Under the pieces are notes generated by a model, which worked only from the letters and a program-made list of their open reading frames with translations, made no database searches and was not told the origin of the DNA. 64,000 bases of DNA from Bemisia tabaci (taxonomy: Eukaryota; Arthropoda; Insecta; Hemiptera; Aleyrodidae): positions 68,381,660 through 68,445,659 of the forward strand of contig NC_092793.1 in NCBI RefSeq assembly GCF_918797505.1. Reading direction: 5' to 3'. Of this stretch, positions 1 to 12,339 are shown one piece after another. Numbering within the stretch: position 1 is the stretch's first letter; the number at the start of each line of letters is the position of its first letter. The position numbers and the translations under genes were made by a program.

Positions 1-1960
1 CTATTTTCTCATTTTATAGTCACAAAAAATTGCATTCACCAATTAGCTGTAATAGAGCAACATCATCTAAGGGTTCATCATCTGGAGGCCGCAACAGTAA
101 ATTGCAAATTCTAACTTTCATGTGAAAACAAGAAGGGAGAAGGTGGAAAGTTTTTCGATTTTGTACAGAGGTATCATACGTTTCGAAGTGAAACAGATTA
201 CATTGATGATGAAACATGGCTCTATCCTTATTATACTCAACAGCTGATACTTCCTTGCTTATTTTGACGTCATGAATGATTACCAGGATTCCTCCAGACT
301 ACAGAAGCAGATCTGATGACAATTTTGCAATGTGCACTATATCAATGTACACATTTTTGAGCCCCCTCTTCAATTTCGAAACTAACGAACATTGCGCTAT
401 ATCTTACGAGTATTTGGACAATTTCTGCAAACTGGAACTAGAGACGTCTGGGAAAGACAGGGTATGCTCGTGGTGAGCTGCATAAGAAACAATGTAAAAG
501 TGGGCCTGATTTCTTTGGGCTAGATGGGAAAGTAGAATTTTACATTGAATTAAACGGAACCGAGCGCCAACTGCGTGATAATTCATGAGCCATGGACATG
601 TCACAAGAGCGTTGTGAACAGGGCTCATGCGTTGAATAGACTTGTCTGTGTGCATCCTTGTGGTCGCATTGCCGATGGCGCCACTGTTATTACTTTATAG
701 TGATCATCCATTCTTACTGTCCGAGAACCAATGAGAACACCCCTTCTTTCCTACTTGTCTCTGGTTCCATTTATCAGAAATACGTCCATTTATTCCGTTC
801 ACATCCTTAAAAATTGTGACGTACAATTATTTTTTGGAAAGCCCTTTATAAATACTCTTATCAGATTCTCTAAATGACGTGTCTTGATTTTCAAAAACGG
901 CCGAGGTTTCTGTTTTTAAAGAGGAGTTTACTGAGGGACGCGTAGTGCCCATTAGCCGTTTGAGCGCGCAGTGGACAAGAAGCAGCTTGGGAGGATGTAG
1001 AGTATGAATTAGAGCTTGAGATTTGGCAACAGAGCGCTCATAATTATGTCTGAAGAAACTCGGACTTAACGAGCTGGCCAAGCTGACACTGAATGCAAAC
1101 GTAAGGTTAAAACTTCGCTGGAATCCCCATGCAGGAGCTTTTCAACTCGAGAGAAATGATCCCCGTACGTGGATCATGGAAATACGAGATGAGGGTTTTC
1201 ATCGTAAAATTTATATTATACATCTTGACCATACTCGGGGAGGTATATCATATTAGTGGCCCGGCCGAAGCGAGGCACCGGGAGAAAAAAATTAGACGCC
1301 CAAGAGAGTGGTCTGCTCTTGTGGCTCAACCAGAGGGTGGAGGGGGAGGAAGAGAGAGAGACGCCAAATGTATAATTCCACGCTTTTTTGTTTCTCTTTA
1401 GACAGGGATAACCTACGACCCGGGACGAAAGTTGAAGGGAGACGGACGGAGAAAAAACAGCGAGCTTTTTTTTTCCTCGCACTCCTTCGGTCTTCCCCTC
1501 CCTCTCCTTTCTCTCTTACACTTGAGTCGGAATGAATTAAAGAGGAAGGGCTGGGGTGATCGAATATAAAAAAAACCCGAATCGCGAGGGTGAAGTTTTG
1601 AAATAGACAGGGTGGAAAAAAGTGTAATCATAATAAGTATTGATCCAACACGTTCTCAACAACCCTAATGCCTTAAGGATTTTTCCTCCTTTCACAGATC
1701 GGTGCCTATAATTGTGCGCGGACGATAACATACCCACTCCGAAGCTCGCCGTGGCGCTCATAATGAGTGGGCGCCAAAAGTTTTCTTCTTGAAAACCCAC
1801 CTCGATTAAAAGTTTACGCTGCCCATTGAGACGCAACGTTAATGATGTGGGGTTTTCCTGAATATTCTCAGTTAAATCCACGAATTTGAAATGAGTGCGA
1901 TGCGCCGATAGGATTAATATCAAGTTTCGAGGTGAATGAAAAATTGAAAAATTCTATGTC
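1..1960. other. No gene recognised; one degraded hairpin element
   Basis: I see no convincing coding exon here. The open frames are short, overlap on both strands and have no splice or poly(A) context. About 540-810 looks like a decayed copy of the GGACGTATTTCTGCC hairpin family: AAACGGAAC near 555, CATGAGCC near 587 and GAAATACGTCC near 777. A purine/pyrimidine-rich stretch lies at 1270-1540. Confidence 0.5.
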
Positions 1961-1995
1961 GTTGAAAAATACACCTCTGGTTTTGACGTACGATT

Positions 1996-2255
1996 GAATC
2001 GGGACGTGCGAAAACCGCTAATGTCCATTTTTCCTGTCTTTAGTGTTTTTGTGTTGATAATACTTTTCGAAGTTGGATGCAACCACAAAAATGGCGTTAA
2101 TACCCGTCTCTGGATTATACCTTAATCCCGAAAAGAGTCCTTTCGTTACTTCAATGTATGTATCAACTCCTTAAAAGTATTATCAACTCAAAAAAACTGA
2201 AGACTGGGAAAATGGACTTTAGCGGTTTTCGCACGTCCTGATTCAATTAGCCCCT
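1996..2255. repeat. Inverted-repeat element of about 260 bp
   Basis: The left arm, from 1996 (GGGACGTGCGAAAACCGC, then AATGTCCATTTTTCC), is matched as reverse complement by the right arm ending near 2255 (GGAAAATGGAC, then GCGGTTTTCGCACGTCC). Inside, GATAATACTTTT on the left pairs with AAAAGTATTATC on the right. Terminal inverted repeats with a short non-coding centre are the form of a non-autonomous DNA transposon. No target-site duplication could be read with certainty. Confidence 0.7.
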
Positions 2256-2267
2256 CTATTTTTTCAG

Positions 2268-2642
2268 AAGCGGATCCAAGAAATGCTCAAGATGACAGAT
2301 GAATTTGAACGTGCTCGAGAGATCATGCGGGTTAAAGAGACAATTTTGTACGATATTATGACCAAAAAGTTGGTATGGTATGGATATGTGCAGAAAATGG
2401 CAGATACCCGGTAGCCGAAAAAGACTTTTGAGTGGGCTCTACCAGATAAACGTCTTAGAAGACGACCACCTAAAAGGTCGCTTGATGGCCTTCAAAAAGA
2501 GGTTGAGAGATGTCGACCTCCGGAAAGTCTCTATAACTAGACAGATTCCAGTGGCGGTTGGGTGTCGCAAAGCGTCCTAATGCGCTGTAAAAACGACCAC
2601 ACACTGCATAGGAACATACATTTTCAGAAATGTTTTAATAAA
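2268..2642 (+). pseudogene. Relic of a non-LTR retrotransposon reverse transcriptase C-terminus
   Basis: One plus-strand frame reads through the pattern typical of the last part of LINE reverse transcriptases. A helical lead-in (EFERAREIMRVKETILYDIM) runs into KLVWYGYVQKMADTR, then PKKTFEW and RRRPPKRSLDGL. In the family the matching motifs are of the form WYGHVxRM followed by a basic GRPRKxWxDG segment. An in-frame TAG at about 2412 separates the two motifs and nothing upstream continues the enzyme, so this is a dead 5'-truncated fragment. AATAAA at 2637-2642 could be the element's own poly(A) signal. The family is known; the precise clade is not determined. Confidence 0.6.
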
Positions 2643-3352
2643 ATATCATAGGTTAAATCAATCCCACTCAGTTACACGAGACTCGCTACTCAATTCAATA
2701 TTCGCATGACCAGAGATCGGAAATCGCCTACCCTGCAAGGGGGAACTCCTAATATACAATTTGACGGTGGAAACGATTCGTTAATGAGTCAGAACTATGT
2801 CCATTTTGATAGGAGGTCTTGGCTGGATAACTATTTGCGACGGATGTTTCCGGGCTCGCGAAAATGAAATGTTCCTCAAACGACTCGGGCTTCAGGTGTA
2901 ACAGGAACTCTTCATAACTTCTCACTTCCTTATAAGCACGGTCGCTCAGTCACGCTGGATTCCCACCCCTTGTTTCTCCTTCTTCACGCAACACGCAACG
3001 CGCCCTCACGAGATACCTCCCTTACTTAGAAATATAGGGGTTTCGATGTCACTCTAAACCTATTTTTTCTACTCATTTTTTGTCGAGAATGTAAAATGTA
3101 TTTGACTAAGTTCAAAAGACAAATATGCTGAAAGGTTATTATACATTTTAGTGAATTTTCAGACCACTCAATTCCGTCATTAGAAGTCTAAGGTGATAAA
3201 TAAAAAACAAGCCGTTTCAACCCATAGGTGTTAAAGATTGCAACCGTATTGAGGTTGATATAAACTTGGGATAAATTGATTTCGAAATGGACAGGAAATA
3301 AATACATAACTAGATTGCATGGTTAGATACTTCTGGAAAAGCTAATTTAGCT
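2643..3352. other. No gene seen
   Basis: AT-rich sequence with frequent stops on both strands. I found nothing I can name. Confidence 0.5.
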
Positions 3353-3379
3353 AAAAAAAAAAAAAAAAAAAAAAAAAAA
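3353..3379 (+). repeat. Poly(A) run of 27 bases
   Basis: An uninterrupted A homopolymer immediately before the diverged tandem repeat at 3398. It may be the tail of a retrotransposed insert, but no target-site duplication is evident. Confidence 0.9.
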
Positions 3380-3397
3380 GTAGAGGCCACGTCTGAA

Positions 3398-3860
3398 AGT
3401 TTGACTAATAATTCGAGTTTCCCGTCAAAATATACCACCTGATGCCAAGTTTCTCTCAAATCGATTAATTTGGCGCTGAGATACCATTTTAAACCATAAG
3501 CAAAATCTTAGATCCTCAAATTTTATAAGTTTGACTGACAATTCGAGTTTCTCGTCAAGAAACACTAATAACTGCCAAATTTCATTTAAATCGATCGAAC
3601 AGGAACTGATATAGAATTTTGTACCATGTCCGTCATCTTGGATTTTTATGATTTGAAAATTTGACTTGAAATTCGAATTTTTTATAACAAAAATACCATC
3701 AAATAAATCGATAGAACAGGAGCTAATATGTCATTTTTGGCCACATCCTCCATCTTGAATTTTTGAATTTTGAAAGTTTGAGTTGAAATTTGAATTCTCC
3801 GTCATAAAGTACCAGCTGGTACCAAGTTTCTCAAAAATCAATGGAACAGAAGCCGCATGT
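3398..3860. repeat. Diverged tandem repeat of roughly 120-130 bp units
   Basis: About four degenerate units follow each other. Each carries the same ordered landmarks: a GTTTGA(C/G)T start, an ATTCGA(G/A)TT block, a 'CCGTCA' or 'TCGTCA' segment, AAATCGAT(C/A)GAAC AGGA-like sequence, and a 'CCATCTTG(A/G)ATTTTT' block. The same landmarks recur near 62450-62640, so this is a dispersed family rather than a purely local duplication. Confidence 0.65.
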
Positions 3861-4149
3861 AGTTAGATCGGCAAGCCTCTACCTAGTGGTAAACGATACC
3901 AGTCAATTTACATACGGCACTGCGCCTTCATTTTCAGCTGATACTGTGCAACACCTCCGTGGTGGAATAGTTGCTCAGAGCGCCTTCAAAGGTATCGCTT
4001 CGACTTGATGGCGGCAGATGAACATCGCCGGTAAAAATACACCCTAGCTTAGCGCGTGCGTTGTCAGATAGTTTCTCATCATCGACGCGACGGTGAGGTA
4101 AAAAACTCTCATACCTCAATTTGCGACGTTGCAAAATTTCCATTGCCTA

Positions 4150-6723
4150 TTTAATGCGGGTAAACCAATGTGGACACTTTAAAACCTAGCATGATTTTTC
4201 CGAGATAAGATAAGAAACATTATTTTAATGTTTCATTTTAGTCCATCTGTAATATCCCGTCAAAAAGGGTATAAGAAGTATGAGTAGGAGCCTTCGAGCG
4301 AACAAGAGCGGATCCGAAATTTATAGCCCTCGAAGTAAACGGGCGCGAGGAGTTGAAATAGCGCCGAAGAAACTTACTGACAATCAGCGTTATTATCAGC
4401 TCGTTTTTGCGTCTATGGTTCAAAGATTATGGACTTTGATTATTTTCCTCCAAAAGGTTAAATGAGATAGTGAAAAAGAAAGGAATAACAAAATAAATAC
4501 ATGCATAAATGAACAAGCAGTTTGACACAAAAATTGGAGAGCGCGCAGATAACGAGGTCAAAATTAGCTTGGTCAGACAAAACAATCGGTTCACTTTATC
4601 TTGACTTGTATTTCTCATTTTAAATCTATCATGAAAAATTTGTATAAAAACTCCTGATCACCATTGGTCAGTTGAACTTGACATTCCGAAATTTTAGGAA
4701 TGAACGCTACAAAGGCTGCCAGTATCGAACGATAAAATATTAGTGGAGATCCGTGCTGTGTGCTGAGTGTGGAAGGGGTTGCAAGTTGCTCCTAAAATAT
4801 ACTTCACACGAAGAGAAGTGCATTTGGTTTCTACTGTTTCTGAGATTTGCTCACAGAGATTTTCATAGCAAATCAGGGGATGCAAAAATGTATTCAGACT
4901 ACCTACTAGTGACAAACACCGAGAGGTCCCACTAGTAAATCCATAGACACATTTGGAATGCATTGATGTAATTATTGTGATAAATAATAAAATAATTCGA
5001 ACATTATTTCAACAATTTTCAAAATATGTCAGAGACAAAGTGTAAAAAAGACTATCACATACTGTTTAAATTTCGCAATCTAATTTTTGTGATGCCGTCA
5101 TAAAAATTAATGGCAACATGTTTTGCTACTTCAAAATAATAGCATACTGGCACTGCGTTAGTACTTTCTACGTTACGGTGAAACCTCTCTTCAACGGTGT
5201 TTTTATATTAATGCTTTTGAAATCTTCTCTTGTCTTACAGTCGAGAAATTAGCTAATTGGGGAAATGAATCCATGCGATCAAAAGCTGCATCACACCGGA
5301 AATGACATCCTGCTAAAACCCTCAATAACTGCAGGAAAATTATTCGGGTGATCAGTAACTTTTTACTCAGATTTTTCAAGACTCTTTGACGAGAGAAAGA
5401 CCCCGAGGATACACGTCTTAAGAGTTCGGATCAGACTCAGTGAAAAGCCCCGAGCTCTTGAAAACCAACGCTGCTACATCCCAAGCTTAAAACCCAGAAA
5501 ATTGGCAAGAAAGTAATGTAGAGGTGTGCTCTTCATCTCGAAGACGTCACTAAAGGGTCCTCGTCTTTCCTTGATAAATTCTGCCCTCCACTCCCTGAGG
5601 AACCCACCCATTGTTTTTCAGTCGGAAGTTTTTGTCGTGCGATCTGGGAGCAGAGGCAAAGACTTTCCACCGCAGTGAAATGATTAATTACGCCGTGTTT
5701 ATACTTAATTATTCGGAGAGTAAGAAAAACTGTCGGTGCAAACAATAATAAGACCTTGAAGACAGTGACAGGAGGATAAAAAAATTAATACCATCGCTGC
5801 TCAGGTCGGCGAGCGGGGGCGGAAAATCTGAGATTCCGTTCCGCGGGCGGGCCATTATTTTTTAATTCATTATATCCACGTCTAATTTTTATTTTCTTTA
5901 ATCTTTTATTCTATTTAAACTTTGCCCGCCCGACGTTTCCTATAGAACGTCAAAAGCTCTCCGTAATTTTTCATTTCCTTTTCCGTTTGTTTTTTCCTGT
6001 CTCCTCCTCCCGCTTAATTTTCTCTCGTTTTCCTTGGCCCGATCCTTCCACGTCGATGTGTTTTAGTTGAGAAGTTTAAAATAAAGTTGAGTTGTTCCGC
6101 TTGATTTCGCGTGGAAATCCTCCCATTTTCTATCAATAAGGAGCCTTCCCCTATTTTTCATTCACTGTAATCTCCTTTCGGCGGACGGGTTTCCTCCTTG
6201 TCTTTTCCTGATTTTCGTCCTTCGAAATTTCAAACTGTCTAGACCGTGCGTCATGATAAAAAACAATACTTATTTAGAATTTTAGTCTCATTATTTTTAC
6301 TTCATTTTTCAGTTTACTTTAACTGGATTGGAATAATCGATACTTATTATGAAATTAATATACGGTTTATAAAGTTTTATAATGTTATCTTGAGCAAGCA
6401 TACAATTTGACGGTCATAACATACCCCTAAAAATGTCAATTATATGCGGTTTTGTAGAAGGGTGGCGTACCTACTAAAATTTTTAAAAAATTGTATATCT
6501 TGCCTAATTTCCCCGACCCTGTTCGTGTGACCGTGGTCGTATTAGAGATGAACCAGATTTTGCAGTCAGGAACTACTATTTTTGGCTCAGTTTAGAAAAA
6601 AAGTATGCACCATTAGTTTCCCTATGCACTCAAGTGTTTTAACGGACAAAAAGTGTAGTTTCTAATTGCAAAATTTAGTCCAGATGGTTTGTAGAGCATT
6701 AATTAATTTTTGTGAGCAGAGAC
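4150..6723. other. Gene-free stretch
   Basis: Only short open frames are present, with no exon-like splice context. A pyrimidine-rich stretch lies around 5930-6240. I recognise neither coding nor RNA features. Confidence 0.5.
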
Positions 6724-6983
6724 GTGCAAAATCGTCAAAGAAATCAAGTTATTTCGTGTTTTCTTAAAGCTTAACTCCGCCATTATTCAAATAACCCATT
6801 CAATTGCAAACCGCTGTGGAATTGGGGGTATTTTTGCCAAAAACAACTTACGTGCAAAATTGTCAAAGAAATCAAGTTATTTCGTGTTTTCTTAGAGCTT
6901 AACTCCGCCATTATTCAAATAACCCGTTCAATTGCAAACCGTTGTGAAATTAATTGGAAGTATTTTTGCCAAAAACAACCTAT
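6724..6983. repeat. Direct tandem duplication, unit about 128 bp
   Basis: Sequence starting GTGCAAAATCGTCAAAGAAA at 6724 is repeated from 6852 with only scattered substitutions. Both units run through TTATTTCGTGTTTTCTTA, CCGCCATTATTCAAATAACC and a final GCCAAAAACAAC. It is a local duplication of unknown origin. Confidence 0.9.
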
Positions 6984-7059
6984 GTACAAATGATTTAAAT
7001 CCAAATGTAGCATATTTACGTTCAATTGGGGCTACTTTTCAAACTTCGACAAAAATCAA

Positions 7060-7430
7060 GGTCACCGGCGTATTGGGAAAAATCGCGTCGGGCGAGGTGC
7101 GAGACGGTCTCGGTGGAAGCGCGGAAAATGGCAGGCGTGTCGGTTGTCGGGGGTGGTTGAGGGAGGAGATGTGGGGTGAAGGCTCCTCCCGTCGCAGCGC
7201 GGAGATGAAGGGTGATAGAGGGACGTGCGAGGCAGATAGGGACAGGGCCAGGGCCAGTCCCGTGCTGGAGCCATGCCGATGCGTGATCCCAGCATCCCTG
7301 CCCGGGGGCCCGACCCGGAGTGTCCCTCGCGGCGACCGCTTTCCTCGCATAATTACCACAGGGCTGCGGTCGCGGCATCACACGCCTTGCCGCTCAGCGG
7401 GACTCCCATCCGCTCATATCGATACATAAT
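7060..7430. other. GC-rich island without assignable product
   Basis: This stretch is much richer in G and C than its surroundings and is open in several frames on both strands at once. That is expected from low stop-codon density in GC-rich DNA. No frame shows a recognisable motif or splice structure. It could be a regulatory or 5'-UTR region, or a fragment of a repeat. Confidence 0.4.
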
Positions 7431-9776
7431 TTCCTCTCCTTGAAAAACAAAACGATGTATCGATGGCCCAAGTGCAACACCATGTACCTCCATTGCAATG
7501 TTAAAAAAATGACCCAGGTGATGTGCTTGATGCCCATTGTTAAAGAATTTAAGGCACTTTTCAAAATTTACAGTCCTTCAAAATGAGCTTTCCGTGTGAT
7601 TTTGCTAAAAATGAAAAATTTAGCCTAGTCCCCCCCCCAAATTTTAGCGTTCCCCAAAATCGTTTGACGTGCATAAGGAGACCATAGATATGGTGTTCTG
7701 TGAGAATTTTGAATGAAATCGAACAGATAGATTCTGAGATATCGCTGTAGACAGATTTGGGGGACGTCGGACGGACGGACACACATTTTTTCAAGTATGG
7801 TTATTTTGACTCCTGGGACCTTAAAACGTCTAGAAATGATGAAATTTCAACATTTTTTTTCTTTCTTGGAGGATGACAATACTTCCTCTCTACCCTAGGG
7901 GAGCGAGAAAGTAAAAATGTCCGATCCTACTTTTTTCCCATCAGAGAAACAAACCAACTTAATAGCTTGAAATTTATGTGGATTATTCTGTCAACAGAGA
8001 GGAAATATCAAGGAAGTTTTCAAGAAAATACGTGAACTAGTTTATCAAAGAAAAATTAAGTATGATAGGAAGTCTGCAACGTCGCAAATAGAGATACGCA
8101 CGATTTTGCACTTTGGCCAGCGATATATATCGCAGGATGATACTCAGATCAGGCATTTTTTCAAATGCCGAAGCAGATGATAGTCAATTACTCCGTCTAA
8201 TTGCAAATGTTAAGGAAATTCCTTATTTTGGACGACGAAACCTATAGAGTATTTACGCAAAAATCCTTGATATTCTTTTGTGGTTCTTAGAGTTTTAGCC
8301 TTGAGTATACATTCTTCGCAGAATTGCTAAATACCTCATAAAATGAAAATTTGCCTGCGAAAAGTTATGTAGAAAATTTTGAACCATCGATTTCATGAGG
8401 ATATTGATAATTTGATCTCATTTACTTTCCTGCGTGCTGAAAAGTCCGAGAACCTGCCAAATAGTTATATCACTCTCGGATGCGATTGCTCGAGCAAGGA
8501 ATCAGGAGCAATGCGCCAAGCAGTATGGGGCGTGGGGTGGAGACTTTACCTCACTGTCGATTTGCCTTCACTTTTCAGTGTAGGCAACACAAGCTCCCAC
8601 GTGGCCGAATAGTGGTATCACTCGGATGTTACGATTTCTCCAAGAAGAAAGCAGAAGAATCCGCCCAGCGCGGCGTGAGGTGGAGACTTTACCACCCATT
8701 TTTTACTTTCTTTGAGACATTTCGTCGCTTATCATTTTTAAATTGCTGCATTTGAGTGCCAAAGTATTTGCATAATTAAAAAAGAATGAATAAACAAATA
8801 AATAAATATAAATGATAAAAATCAATCCTATTAGATTTTTTTTTTTTTTTTTTTTAAAAAAAAAGCAGGCCGGGCCGCTAATTTCTCCTCGGTTGGACTC
8901 CAGCCCATCGTACAAGTAGTAGTTTTTACACAGAATGACGTCAGAAGCAGGCTCCGAGGTGGCGATCTGCATCGCGCCATCCGGACCAGTCCGGTCCTGA
9001 ATTTACAATAATTTTGCTGCATCTGTTTTTGATCATAGCACAAATTCTTTTATAAAGGTTAAGTTGATTGTTAGGCTAGCGGTTTTATCGCTACTTGCAA
9101 ATACGACCGTTAACTTTTAATTTTTCTGGGATCACATCGTCCTGAAAAAGGGAGAGTTCGTTCTTCTTTTGCGCAGTCCTGTGCCCAAAACCCTATTATG
9201 CCCCCCGGGTAGTCGATAGTTGATGCCACTCTCACGCCTCACACTTCGAACCACCGATGCAGCTCAAAAACTATCCAATTCCAGGGACGCAAAATTTCAA
9301 CGCACATTTGACGATGAAAAGCAGTTTCCGTCAACCCTCCCTATACGCGTATCTTAAAACGGATGTACGGTAGAACTCGATGGCAGATCATGCAACTCAA
9401 AATTCGCGTCTCGAAACTGAGTGGATAAATGGCTAAAGTTGAAATTTGCGATCTCCTCCTGATAATTATTTTGAGTTAGTTTATATCCACTCTCGTTTCC
9501 TCTTTTCCTCGAGAAAATTTCACAATAATTTCCTACTTTATTCACTCACTCCCGATTCGTATTTCCAATTTGCAATTTGTCTTTTCCCGGTCTCTAGAGG
9601 GAAATAAATAGAGTAGCGTCGCGAATATTTGTCTTAGAGAGGTAACTGCTCAATTATATCTTGAAAATATCGTCATGATGACGGGAGAGGAGAAGATTAT
9701 TAATCGCACATGACAATTCATTGTGTTCTGACCTAACATTCTACTTGGATGCAACATCACCGCCCACCGCGTCTCT
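7431..9776. other. Gene-free stretch with simple-sequence and repeat-like segments
   Basis: It contains a C run near 7630, a GGACGGACGGACAC simple repeat near 7768, an imperfect direct repeat at 8468-8705 and a T-run followed by an A-run at 8838-8871. No coding exon could be supported. Confidence 0.45.
8468..8705 (+). repeat. Imperfect direct repeat, spacing about 147 bp
   Basis: Two copies begin TATCACTC(TC)GGATG at about 8468 and 8616 and end GTGGAGACTTTACC at about 8550 and 8693. Between them the copies differ by substitutions and small indels. Both read as similar peptides in the plus direction (LGC..., then WRLY), but not in a shared continuous frame. Confidence 0.55.
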
Positions 9777-9777
9777 A

Positions 9778-9907
9778 TATGGACGTATTTCTGCCAAACG
9801 GAACTATGTGCGTTAATACATGAGCCATGAGACTCATATGAATATATGTATGACAGGGTTCACGTTATAATGCACATAGTTTCGTTTGGCAGAAATACGT
9901 CCATATA
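9778..9907. mobile_element. Short hairpin transposon, GGACGTATTTCTGCC family, copy 1
   Basis: The left end GGACGTATTTCTGCCAAACG is repeated as reverse complement at the right end (CGTTTGGCAGAAATACGTCC). The interior also pairs (ATGTGC with GCACAT; CATGAGCC region). The whole 130-bp unit can fold on itself, as miniature inverted-repeat elements do. Confidence 0.85.
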
Positions 9908-10762
9908 ATCTTCGTGTTCATTTCCGTTTTTTTTAAAATCGAGTTGATCACTCGGTTCATTTCCAGCAAAAACAAAGCAATGCGTTTCCCATACCCCCCA
10001 TACTTAACTACTCCACAACAATGACGAAACTTCCATTGCAAGAATACAGCTGGATGTAGCGCCTGGATACATGATTTCAATACATAGGAGCTTTTGTTGC
10101 ATACTTCTCGAAATGAAGGCGCGACACTTCGAAAATTTCACTGCGACTCGGCTGACATTCAAGGCAACTTTGACCGAAAATTAGGGTTGAACTTGATTCA
10201 ATATCATCTTCAATACGAGAACAGAATATTATTACTTTTGACGAAGTACCAAATTTTAAAGTTGCTGTTATCTTTTTAAAACTTTAAAATTCAGAGCAGT
10301 TATTTCACAGTCGTTTGGGAGCTTGTAGCTATGATTCTCTCCGTTCCGACAACGAGAAGGGCAATGCCTCTCTCGATTTTTCCGTCGCTTTGGGGGGGGG
10401 GCTTACAGGGGAGAAGGGGGGAGGAAATCTATCTTCTATATCCCCCTTGCATACGTCACCGGGTTCCAGCGTTATTCGAAAGGGAAAGCGCGGGAAAGCG
10501 AACACCCCCGAAACAAACAAACTCATTCCGGCAGCAAATGCGCGGCGGGTCTCGCTCAGAATGAGAAGCGCTGCCAGGCCGAGAAAAACACCGTATAAGC
10601 CTTCAGATATTGCCAAATTTCCTGTGATAAGACACGAATTTACAGGAATACTAAGTCAATCTTTTCCCCCAGTTAATCAAAGAAATCCACCCGCATTTGA
10701 ATCAGTAACATGAGTGCATTTCAAGGCAAAATATTTCACAACATTTTTCAAGAGTGAATAAG

Positions 10763-10980
10763 TTGGACGTATTTCTATCAAACGGACCTAAGCGGCATAG
10801 GGTGAGGAAGGTAGAGGGGGGCTTGGATTGGCGGCGGAATCGGGCGTCCGGCTTATTCCGACCTATACTCGCAATGCTTTTCCATGGCGCTTAGGTCCGT
10901 TTGACAGAACGCGCTATCCGGGATTCTAAATTCCTCAAAAGGAACTCAAATTGGCGCTTAGTTATAGAAATACGTCCAGT
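10763..10980. mobile_element. Longer member of the GGACGTATTTCT hairpin family
   Basis: It starts TTGGACGTATTTCTATCAAA and ends GAAATACGTCCA as reverse complement. Inside, CAAACGGACCTAAG pairs with CTTAGGTCCGTTTG. A second internal segment, CTATCCGGGATTCTAAATTC with AAAAGGAACTCAAATTGGCG, recurs in inverted order in the element at 15199. The interior differs from the 130-bp members. Confidence 0.75.
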
Positions 10981-12163
10981 TATCGGTGGAGATGTGGCAA
11001 TATCTGAATGTTCGTACGGCGCGGCGTCGGTTCTTAGTACGGGAAAGCGGAAACGCATCCATTTCCCAGGGCGGGCAGGGAAAGCTCACACGAGCACGCA
11101 TCTGACAGGAGAAGCCGAAACGACCTCGGCAAGCGTCGGAAAAAGGAAAGCGCGCAGATTCGGAAACTAATCGAGGGCGAGGGTGGGGGATGGAACCCCC
11201 TCGGAGGCAGGGCACATTAATCCGTTGATCGTTATTGGTAGAGACAATTGGAACGGTGTTCTTAGTCCAGATAGCTGGAAAGCGATAGCAGAGAGCCAGG
11301 CTTAATTTAAGCCAATCACTCCGCTGCGCCCTGCTTAAAGCTTCTTGTCTCAGCAATTAGATAAATGACCCAATTCAACCACCCCCCGCCCCCGCCTTCT
11401 CACGACAAAGGGCTGGACTTTTCCGCCGCCCCCTCCTCCCCGGACCACTCGCGCAGCGTGGCCGAAGACTTACATCATGTATCTCGGTCCCTGTAGAATT
11501 AACCCTAAGTATTTCTGACTTCTTTACGCTAGTTTGAGCATGGCTTAGAATTAAGGAATTCCTCCTCCGTTCGCTTCTCTCTCTGCTCCACCTTCCAGCT
11601 CGAAATGAGAAATGCCTTCGGTTTTTCTCGTCTCTGAAATTAGTAATAATTCCTCTCTCCCTCCTTTCTCTTATTCCTGTCCCGATCGGCTTTTAGACAC
11701 TCTGCTCAGTAAGTATGTGAAAAGGCTTGAATTCCGTAAGGAGTGGACCTGAAAATATTTTACTTGCTGTTCCGTCTGCGCACCCCACCGTATGTAAGAT
11801 TTTGGTATGGGCCAATGAAGAGCAGCCCTGAAAATATTTTATCCTCAAGAGAAAAAAAATTAATCGTATGTTGCGTCTATAAATCGATCGTGGATCAAAA
11901 ATCAGCCCGCATACTATACTTTCTTCCGGATCAAAATTTCATCACTCTTGCATGTAAAAGAATTGCTACGGTTGAGGGAGTCACCGCACAATACCCAGAA
12001 TATGGACTACTATCTTCCGCAATCCATGATTGGATTGATTTTGTCAGATGGGAGGCGATTCACATTAGTCAGGCAAAGAATGGGTGGATTTAAGCTAAAC
12101 TGGCCATATGCTGTCCACTTTACCACTTCTGAATCAAGAGAAAAAATTATAAGTTTGTGAGAA

Positions 12164-12169
12164 TTTATT
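12164..12169 (-). promoter_or_regulatory. Possible poly(A) signal for the minus-strand ORF at 12340-12729
   Basis: AATAAA on the minus strand, about 170 bases downstream of the stop codon of the candidate gene. Confidence 0.4.
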
Positions 12170-12339
12170 TTTATATCGAGTCATGTGGACAAATAAATAT
12201 ACAAACCTATTTTTCTCTATCTTAATTTAATTACAAATAGCCTTTTTTTCTGCTACAGTCCATACATTTTAAATTTATCTAGACTCACAATCAGTAATTT
12301 TACCTGCAAAGTTTTGAAGGGGAGCGGTAAAAATTATTT

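Noticed and set aside
6932..7429. 165-codon plus-strand frame and overlapping minus-strand frames
   Set aside because: The GC-rich island is open in several frames at once, and no frame shows a motif, signal peptide or conserved splice pattern.
10315..10713. Overlapping frames on both strands, one with a hydrophobic minus-strand N-terminus
   Set aside because: Composition-driven openness in a GC-richer patch next to a hairpin element; no motif or transcription signals.
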